From Styela clava (lineage: Eukaryota; Chordata; Ascidiacea; Stolidobranchia; Styelidae), in contig NC_135257.1 of NCBI RefSeq assembly GCF_964204865.1, forward strand, positions 13,166,151 through 13,230,150: a DNA stretch of 64,000 nt, written 5' to 3'. Within the stretch, counting starts at the first letter, position 1; each line of letters begins with the position of its first letter. Position numbers and translations under genes: made by a program. Below are positions 38,101 through 44,700 of the stretch, one piece after another. Under the pieces are notes generated by a model. That model worked only from the letters and a program-made list of their open reading frames with translations, was not told the origin of the DNA and made no database searches.

Positions 38101-39132
38101 TGGGCCCACATCATCATAGAGGTATCAGCAGTAAAATTCTACGTCTCATTCTCAAATTTTGTGTGACGTCACAACCAAGTGGCAAAAACTTATTTAGAGC
38201 TTTGCTACGGGGAAGTTGTGAAGCTACTTTTAGAAGATGGGACTGTTTTTATGCAATAGCTGTATTCAATCTCCTTATTCCATATTCAACAAAATTTTCA
38301 TCATTTTAAAATACTTAGATGTATAAGTCAATCAAATCATTTTTTATTACCTATTCCGGTAAAGCATAACAAAATGAAAACAAGAAAGATCACAAAATAT
38401 TTGTACCGAATGGCAGGATAACCGCAAAATGACCATTCGGTCTACTTGTCAGCGACAACCTTAAAGTAGCTTAAAACTTATGGCTACAAAATTTGCACAG
38501 CGCAAAACAGTTTTTATGCAAGAACAGCATCGCCCCAGTAACTTCTTGTTTAAAGCCTTGTTCCAAGGGATATGTGAAATACCCTATAAATAGAGTGGTG
38601 CTACATATCACTAAATCTTTATCAAATGACCACGGCAAAAAGAAAATCTCAAACTTCAGTGACATATAACCAATCTGAGTCCCAGCGGAACAAGTCGAGT
38701 TCGAGTCAATATAGATTTCATAAGCAATAAAAAATTAGATGAATTAATTGCCAATATTATTGTTCCATCCTAATTCACCATCATTTGCGCCATTCCTAGT
38801 GCAACCACGCATTGTTCCTAGTGCGCCGTATAAAATATGCAATTCAAATATGCATGAAATCTAAATGTTCATGTAGTTCTGTCCGTCTGCTGGAAGATGG
38901 ATTGTGTAATATCAGACAGTGGCATGCATATTACAGTATTACAGAGCAGCATTCAATCAAATATGCACCGAAATTCTGTAATTTTACAAATATAATTACA
39001 GATTTACAAGGCTGATAATGTACCTGATTTGCTTTCTGTGACGTACAATGCACGCTTTCCTCCATCTAAAATCTTGGTTAATTCATTCACTCGAAGAGCT
39101 GCACGCTTGGTTTTCATCAGAATTTTAAGCAT
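8188..39132 (-). CDS. VWA8: von Willebrand factor A domain-containing protein 8 (mitochondrial AAA+ ATPase)
   Basis: 41 exons, minus strand, in transcript order: 39024-39132, 35081-35158, 34189-34316, 33700-33810, 32787-32954, 32429-32593, 31942-32106, 31259-31357, 30566-30712, 27475-27612, 26739-26977, 26100-26213, 25646-25814, 24896-25110, 24401-24507, 23613-23806, 23162-23238, 22528-22739, 21989-22126, 20873-21078, 20088-20239, 18622-18718, 17939-18080, 17344-17543, 16787-16989, 16061-16186, 15435-15532, 14848-15002, 14347-14527, 13817-13898, 13342-13449, 12464-12563, 11693-11875, 11398-11480, 10899-11007, 10684-10809, 10300-10367, 10092-10182, 9663-9833, 9113-9279, 8188-8296. All phases agree, giving 1909 residues (human long form about 1905). 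The basic N-terminus (MLKILMKTKRAALRV) fits a mitochondrial presequence; an in-frame stop lies upstream. Three AAA+ modules follow: a degenerate P-loop GPPGPLRR (91-98) without the lysine, as I recall it in human VWA8; GGKGCGKT (434-441); and GNQGVGKNK (780-788) with Walker B LVVDEAD. The C-terminal VWA domain has MIDAS residues D1724, S1726, S1728 (DVSGS). Exon 9 is a divergent Ser/Asn-rich linker. Intron 1 is 3.9 kb. Confidence 0.97.
8457..8692. mobile_element. MITE, family A copy 2
   Basis: Same inverted ends as the element at 65-271 (left GGTACTCCTGAAGTATGCG, right complementary). Exact 8-bp target-site duplication GGATTTTT at 8449-8456 and 8693-8700. Contains GATTAGGGTTAGGCC and CCTAAACCTAACC inside. 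Lies in the last VWA8 intron. Confidence 0.88.
8720..8830 (+). repeat. Degenerate tRNA-derived SINE head, a different family
   Basis: A polymerase III A-box-like stretch (TCGCCTAGCAGGTTA) is followed about 45 bases later by a B-box-like GGGTTTAAACGCC. It does not fold as a true tRNA and lies in a VWA8 intron next to a MITE. Family-level assignment only. Confidence 0.4.
11910..12195 (+). repeat. SINE family S, near full-length copy
   Basis: Head with a tRNA-like region (GGTTGGCACACCG, degraded B box GGGTTTGAATAATG), then AGAGGATTACTGGACTTCTT, then GACTGGTAACCAGACGAGAG, then a decayed tail. It occupies most of the VWA8 intron between exons 32 and 33, on the strand opposite to the gene. Confidence 0.7.
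12800..13330. repeat. Dispersed repeat family D, copy 1, with nested SINE
   Basis: Starts CAAGAGAGCGATTTTCACATA and ends near CGATCCGTATGTCCACTTTG. The same modules occur at 28311-28424 plus 30308-30531 and, inverted, at 20347-20680. The right edge lies about 10 bases from the splice donor of VWA8 exon 31. A SINE (12845-13022) is inserted inside: copy 2 lacks it at the matching point. Class unknown, no coding region. Confidence 0.72.
12845..13022 (-). repeat. tRNA-derived SINE, family S
   Basis: Read on the minus strand, it begins GCGCGGCGGTGTCGCCCA (A-box region, CGTGCTAAGCG) and has an intact polymerase III B box GGTTCGAATCC at 12940-12930, then a short tail with CCCCGGGATAAATATG and a run of CTTATC units. 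The internal part is shorter than in the copy at 11910-12195. It is not a functional tRNA gene, because the stems do not pair as a cloverleaf. Confidence 0.8.
14595..14805. mobile_element. mariner-like MITE, copy 1
   Basis: Left end CAGGGTATTCATAAAGTCTTG preceded by TA; right end GACTTTATGAATACTC in inverted orientation. A related element is at 19548-19752. Both lie in VWA8 introns. The ends recall Tc1/mariner-type MITEs, but the right terminal TA is not clear in this copy. Confidence 0.65.
18496..18607. mobile_element. MITE, family A copy 3 (short)
   Basis: Inverted ends of family A (GAAGTATGTGCACTAAGATGG left; complementary right) with most of the centre deleted. The candidate duplication GACTAGTC/CACAAGTC is imperfect. 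It ends 12 bases from the splice donor of VWA8 exon 22 (GT at 18621-18620). Confidence 0.8.
19548..19752. mobile_element. mariner-like MITE, copy 2
   Basis: Left end AAGGGTGTTCATAAAGTCTC preceded by TA (19546-19547); right end GATGAACACTCTG followed by TA (19753-19754), in inverted orientation. A TA duplication fits Tc1/mariner. Located in the VWA8 intron between exons 21 and 22. Confidence 0.7.
20347..20680. repeat. Dispersed repeat family D, copy 3 (inverted)
   Basis: The reverse complement carries the family's end modules: AGTAGCAGCCTTCT, GAGAAAAGCGATTTCTTTCAC, CAACAACATAATAACAAAACG and GGTCCATAGGTCC. Compare 13190-13330 and 30400-30531. VWA8 intron. Borders approximate. Confidence 0.65.
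24556..24775 (-). repeat. tRNA-derived SINE, family S
   Basis: On the minus strand: head GGCGCGGCAGTGTGGCACAC, CGTGCTAAGCC, then an intact B box GGTTCGAATCC (24687-24677), then GAGAGGTTCGCTGGACTTCTC, matching the other copies. The distal tail differs, so this may be a subfamily. Located in the VWA8 intron between exons 14 and 15. Not a real tRNA gene. Confidence 0.78.
25320..25511. mobile_element. MITE, family A copy 4 (decayed)
   Basis: Interior matches copy 2 closely (GGCCATAATTTTATTCCAATTT, GTGACTCCCGTAGTATTTATACC). The left inverted end is partly deleted and the right end mutated. No clear target duplication. VWA8 intron between exons 13 and 14. Confidence 0.75.
28072..28225. mobile_element. 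Small hAT MITE
   Basis: Starts CAGTGGTGGGATTCAAATTTT and ends with the inverted ACCACTG. The ends are flanked by an exact 8-bp target duplication GATATAAG at 28064-28071 and 28226-28233, diagnostic of hAT transposition. 154 bp, no coding region, VWA8 intron 10 side of exon 9. Confidence 0.9.
28425..30307. mobile_element. hAT-type DNA transposon, non-autonomous (1883 bp)
   Basis: Terminal inverted repeats are identical over 17 bases (TAGAGCTCGACCGATAT). The exact 8-bp target duplication CTGGCAAC lies at 28417-28424 and 30308-30315. The subterminal regions are dense in CGATATATCGG palindromic units. No long reading frame and no transposase motif were seen. It sits in a VWA8 intron between exons 9 and 10 and carries another inverted-ended element inside (28756-30021). 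Confidence 0.92.
28756..30021. mobile_element. Probable nested DNA element inside the hAT transposon
   Basis: Ends TAGGTTTGCACGTAATT (left) and the inverted AATTACGTGCAAGCCTA (right), 16 of 17 matching, with repeated ATTACGTAAT-like palindromes next to both ends. The flanking 8 bases (TACAGTAG and GAGGGAAC) do not match, so simple insertion with a target duplication is not proven. It may instead be an internal part of the host element. Confidence 0.55.
34006..34112. mobile_element. Palindromic foldback MITE
   Basis: Two arms of about 46 bases are inverted copies of each other (CGGTGTCTCCAAAATGT at the left end; GTACCACGTGTCCCACT at the inner end of the arm), around a very short centre. Exact 9-bp direct repeat AAATATTAG at 33997-34005 and 34113-34121. 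It lies in the VWA8 intron between exons 3 and 4 and would form a strong hairpin in the pre-mRNA. Confidence 0.85.
34661..34925. repeat. Dispersed repeat family R, copy 1
   Basis: Shares ordered blocks with 60863-61130 and 61684-61990: TCACAGTGACG, a GCAGA(C/T)GAT block, CGAGCAAG-like, TATGACATGATTGTGACG, GGTGGGGTTAGGGATGACATATG. VWA8 intron 2. Class unknown. Confidence 0.7.
35691..37339. mobile_element. hAT-type DNA transposon, non-autonomous (1649 bp)
   Basis: Inverted ends identical over 16 bases (CAGGGGTCACCAAACT), followed by GGCCCG/GGATCCGGCCCGCGG blocks at both ends. These resemble hAT ends widespread in vertebrate genomes (remembered, not searched). Exact 8-bp target duplication GTTTAGCA at 35683-35690 and 37340-37347. 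No frame long enough for a transposase. Located in VWA8 intron 1. Confidence 0.93.
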
Positions 39133-41730
39133 TACTAACAGCCAGCAATCAGGCACTGTCCGACCTTGCGACAGCCAATAAACTTACTAAGCCAAATTAC
39201 AATGCAAACATTACAGCATTATGCAAGTCACTATCAGATCACGTGGGTACCGTACACATAGAATGACTGCTGCATTCTTTACAACGGCGAGGATAGTTTG
39301 TGCAACGGAAACTTCTCAGATCTTTATCCTTGTGAATTTTATTTTCCTTATTTTGGTTCTGCGAGATAAAGTTTTGTTTTATGAAATGATAAATTGCCTA
39401 ATAGCAGACAAAAATCTCTGAATCTTGTAGAGACATGCGCGTACTGGTGATAACCAATTGTGAATGATAACCATGGTCCATGGAATATGTTTCTCGCGAC
39501 ATCGGGGCAACAGGTCTAAAGATTTTTCTAATCAAGCGCGAACTGGTGATAACCAATTGTGATCAACCATGGTCCATAGAATATGTTTCTCGCGACATCG
39601 GGGCAACAGGTCTCTAAAGATTTTTCTAATCAAGCGCGAACTGGGGATAACCAATTGTGATCAACTATGGAACGTGTTTCTCGCGACATAGGGCAACAGG
39701 TCTTTAGCGATTTTTTCTAATCAACTGTATATAATCAGTATACCAACCATACTACTAAATACCGTTAGTATACCTATAATACACACTTAATAATTTGGAT
39801 CAATCAATCAGAATATTCGAATGTAGTCTCAGAGGTGTGATTATCAACCAAATCGTAATCCATTCGTTTTGGCAAAAACCTAATTATTACAGTTATTTGT
39901 GGCTTTTTACCTCTTCGTTAGCTCAAGCCAAAAAATTCTTATGTATGTGAAATACTTTTCCTAAATCCCCTCTGGTTACAACACAACTCTATAAAAAATT
40001 GAATGAAATTGTATATTTCAAGAACAAAACTTGAACAATAAGTGTAAAAAATTTCATCAAATGAGTCTGACATTTGCTGACGGCCAGCAAGTGAATGCAT
40101 AGCAATATTATTCAAACAGGCCGAATATACAAAACAAAGGCAGAAAGCTTGTTGGATCAAAGTTGAACAACCACAATTTTTAGCACATTTAGTATATAAC
40201 AATTGACTAGTGATCCTGTTCCTCTTTTCAAACACCTATAAGCATCCATAACATGCTCATAATTACTGTAAATCTGTTCCAATCTTCTGTACTTTGATTT
40301 GTTACAACAAGAAATACAAGTGTTTCGCAGACATATATCGGAAATGACTCAAAATAGTCAGCAGCAAAATAATAATTTCTATTACACCGCCTAAAGTATA
40401 AAATTGAAAAAAACATTTTTTTCACAGTAAAATATAGGAAAAGCAATTTAAGCACAGACTGTCGGGAGATGAATCGTACTTTCCTATGTGTATGTTATGG
40501 AAACATATATAAATGCAGAAATTACTGTAATTTAACATAAACAGCAAAAAAATGTGAAGACAAACAATATCAAAAATTGTACCAAATAATACAATAAAAT
40601 GATGAAAAGAAATGGTGATCAGCTTTTCTATCATTATTACACAAATAGTATTTGGCAGTCTCATCAAAAAGTTACCAGAAATTGGTTCAAATACGCTAAT
40701 GTTTAGTTATTGCACAATACTTTTTGATGTCCGATTATGGTGATTGGTGAGGTTTAACAAAATTACAGTGACTCAGACTACCATCACCGCAGATGTCCAG
40801 AGTCAGCAAATCTTACATTGTGATCAAAATAATTTGTGATAATTGTCCAGTAGGTTTGGACTTCTCACAAGGTGTATAGAACGCATGGGAAATGCTGACT
40901 TATGCATTGAAGAACAAGTTAACCAGCCAGCTTGTTTCGACCAGGGAACACCTATCCAAATAGTAAAATTTATGAGAGCACTGTTTGAAGCATACACATT
41001 GGTGCACTATGAGGTGTTTTCATTGAACTTGCAGATTTCAGTTATATTCAAGAATTTATAATAATCAAAGTAAAATCATTGCATGCACTAAGATTAGTTG
41101 AAGGCACTGTTGATTGGATCACAGCAAAACAATATATGAACCTTATTCACAGATTTCTAAATGCTCATAAAATTATATTTTGGTAAATGCATTGAAAACA
41201 TATTGGAAATTCACCTTGAGAAATGCAGCAAGCTCTCAAAATTTATATTGGCACACTGGAATATTTTCAGTATGATTGAATTTACGGAAGTATATCAAAA
41301 AAGTTATTTAGGCAGTATTGATGCACATCTTTCATCCCATCACATACTCAAAAACAGATCAACTAATTTCCACCTTATACAAAATGGGATATATGTGTTG
41401 ACAATTCAAAAGACAATGACAAATCCATCATCATAATTATGATCTATTCAAAATCCATGAATCAGTGTCTGAGTTGACGAACGTTAACAGTGAACACTCA
41501 CAAGTTACCCATTTCCAAATCCATTAATATTTTATCCTTTGAATGCCCCTCACAGTCAAAGTATAGCTAAAGCTCGTTTTATTTATAATTCATTTCTGAT
41601 AAAGTTGGAATTTTTACTTTATCGCAGTTTATCCAGACATACAATGTTCCAACAATTTTACTGTGCAAATTCAGTTTGGATAGCAGTTATTTTGATAGCA
41701 CATTACTCATTTTTTAATGAATGATTCCAT
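39133..41730. other. Intergenic region upstream of VWA8 and downstream of NUP210
   Basis: Holds the VWA8 5' flank with a three-unit tandem repeat (39437-39724) and the NUP210 3' UTR (candidate minus-strand AATAAA, plus-strand TTTATT at 41578-41583). Between about 39730 and 41500 I see only A+T-rich DNA with short open frames that have no recognisable protein features. Confidence 0.55.
39437..39724. repeat. Three-copy tandem repeat, about 98-bp unit
   Basis: Units at 39437-39535 (99 bp), 39536-39633 (98 bp) and 39634-39724 (91 bp). Each starts GCGCG(T/A)ACTGG and contains GATAACCAATTGTG, TTTCTCGCGACAT and CAACAGGTCT. Units 1 and 2 also hold the ACCATGGTCCAT palindrome, shortened in unit 3. 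The block starts about 300 bases upstream of the VWA8 start codon. Confidence 0.93.
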
Positions 41731-44700
41731 TCATCGCTGATGTAACGAAGCATCTTGTAATCGATAACTGGAACTCCACAACGGAGTCCTCCCTGGAGAA
41801 GGGGAATTGGAATGAGAGGATGGTGAACCACGTTGCACCGGACTGGAGCGTTGAAATAAATATGACCCACTTGGTGAATAAGGTACCATACCTGTCGATA
41901 ATCTCTGTGGGCTTACCATAACAGGCGAGGAATTGTCTTGTGTCGTCATTGGAGGCGAGAATGCCCATTTGAAAAATCCACAAGTGAGAAAAATTGCTAC
42001 AGTTGTGATAAATATTACTAACAATGCTATAAGCAATCCTAAGTAACTAAAGGAATATTGGTACATAAGCCATGACTCCCTGGCTGAATCAGGGTCAACG
42101 CACACTCCACTGCTAACAGAAGTTGTTTGTGATGGGAGTTTAGGCAGCCAATGAATTGCAATTGACACTAGTTGTTCTTGATGGGTAAGTGGTGAGAAGA
42201 TCTTTAAAACATGATCTTGATTGAACTGTTGTTGTGGAATATATGATACTTCGTAACAAGCAACCCCATGGATTTCTGTGTCTGGAACTTCATGTATCTC
42301 AAGATTTCGAGATTCTGTATTGATTTCCAAGCTTTCGCGAATCGTTTGTATTGCAGATATGCACAGTCTTAGTTTTTCATCTCTCATGACAACTTGTGAT
42401 GAGTTCAGAAGTTTGAATGCTGGTAAGAATCCGACGTTGACCGGGTTTTGAAATGAAATTCCGCGATCTGCCTCATCACTATTGATGGATAATGTGATTG
42501 TGAAACTGGCATCTTCAAATAATGATACCTTCTCTTCTAAACTGGTGGCAAGATCTATTCTATCAAGCACACATGCATAGGAACCAATTTCTGGGATGTA
42601 TAATGTTGACGGTTTGAATACAGTGACAGCATCTATAGTATTGACTAGAAAACTTTTACATACAAATGTATTTTGTGCAAATTTGTTCATTTCTTCTTCT
42701 AAACCATCACAAATATCACTTGTATCCCCTAACTTAATCGGCAGAATATATTTAGACTTAGCATTAGTAATGATTTCAGGAAGCAAATTTTCATCAAAGT
42801 TGGCAGAAAAAGGTTTTGAAGACAAAGCAACCTTTGTTGAAACTGGGTCCAGAAAATATTTAAGATCAGCAGTGGCTCGAGAAAATGACATAACGGCTCC
42901 AGAAACATTATCCACCTTGAAGCCATTGTGCTTTATTTCCCACTTTCCCGGATTACCATCTTCATCGACAATTGCACTGTTGAAGCACTTCTTCGAACCA
43001 ATTTCCATCAACATGTTGCTACCTTCATTATTTATAGTTGACACAGCATTCAAAGGGAAACTATATGCATATTCACTTCCAGTCCATATTTTGAAAATTG
43101 TAACACCTGTTTTTGAACATTTTACCTTGAGGATGTTTGTTGCTGGGCTAGGTGTTATTTCAAGAAGATCATTCCTATTTGTACCAAATTTATCACATAG
43201 AACTGTAGTATCGAACTTCATTCCATTACTATCAAATTGCTGAACTTCTAAAGATAATAATGACCCTACAGGAAAACCAGTGAGATGATCATCAGAGTTT
43301 TTGGTATAGAATTTTTCTTTTACCTGTGCAATAATATAAGAAACTAATTTTACCTTAACATGAATTGCCAAAGTCTGTGTAATGCCGAAGCGCTCTTCTG
43401 CCGAAACAACAATGGTTGCTTGGCAAGGACTTTTTCCTGTAGTGATGCTCCTTAGTTCATTATTCACAGTTACACAATCATCATCGTTATTACCGCTGAT
43501 ATTGAGATTGCATTCCTCACATAGTTTCATGTAATTCATTCTAGAAACTAGTCCATCTCGATTCGACAAAAGATAATATGAAGTTTCTGGTGTTAGTAAA
43601 AGATTATTTTGGGAAAGCCACAATTTTTCCTGAGATATTATCAGTGGATTGAACACCACTACTTTAATCTCAGCGTCCAACTGTGCATTTGCCAATTGTC
43701 CAAGGTTTATTCGAGTTGCTGATACTGAAACAGATATCCCACTCTGGCCTTCTCCTATCCCATTTATCAGCACTGTAAATTTGAGTCTATCAGGAATTTC
43801 TATGCCGGCTTCAGCATGAGCAGATTTTAAATCCAAGACAGCATGATTATTTACTTTCCATTTAAAGACAAGTCCTGCCGCATCACTATCTAAATTTACT
43901 GGGTCATATCCAGGTCCAGCATAACCATAAACATGGAGAGGTACTGTTGCTCCAGTTTGAAAGCGGAAAGTTGGACTATCAATCCATACACCTTTTATTT
44001 GAACAACAAAAACAAAAGACTTTGATTTTCCATGAAAAACTTGACCATCTTTTGTCGTGGCTTTCACACTTACTGTTGTATTACCTATCTGATGGGCTGA
44101 CAAAACGCCATCATGTGAAGAACTTGCTATACCTTCATCTTCTACAACATAATGAATTTGTACATCTTCTGGTGGACCACCCTCCACATATAGATGAAAT
44201 TCAGAACCTCTAATCACAGTGATTCTTGATGGTTTTAATTCCAGTGGTGGAAATACAACAATTCTAACAGAGTTACTGGATATTAATTTACCGTCTCTGG
44301 ATGTTGTTGAGGCCCTTATCGTAGTTGTGCCTACTTTGAGTGCAGTCAAATCAGCAAGAAATATCAAGTCATCATGCCTGTTTGGTTCTCCAAGTGAAAT
44401 GATACCAGGTGGTTCAGACATCAAATTTATGCTCAAATCCAATTCATTTGGAGCAGAAAGTTCTCTCATATCAAGGCGAATTGTTGCTTTCCCAGTTGTT
44501 CCCACCTCAAGAGGGCTAGAGACCTCGAGGAAAAGAGATGACAAATCCGATACCACTATACCAGCTCTAGATTTCGCTCCTTCCGTTTTCGTTGCCTTTG
44601 GAATGCAAAGATCAAAAATTTCCAAAGATGCATGCCCTGCGGAAACTGGATTGAGTATAACTTTCCGGTCTGAGGGAAGTTTATGAACTGTTAAAACAAC

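Noticed and set aside
40843-41061. 72-codon plus-strand frame between VWA8 and NUP210
   Set aside because: No similarity to a known protein, no splice-site or codon-usage support, and a length expected by chance.
42596-43243. 215-codon open frame on the plus strand
   Set aside because: Antisense to the well-conserved NUP210 coding sequence. Its composition follows the shadow of that gene and shows no domain or own start context.
44219-44686. 155-codon open frame on the plus strand
   Set aside because: Also antisense to NUP210, overlapping conserved Ig-like domains, with no independent support.
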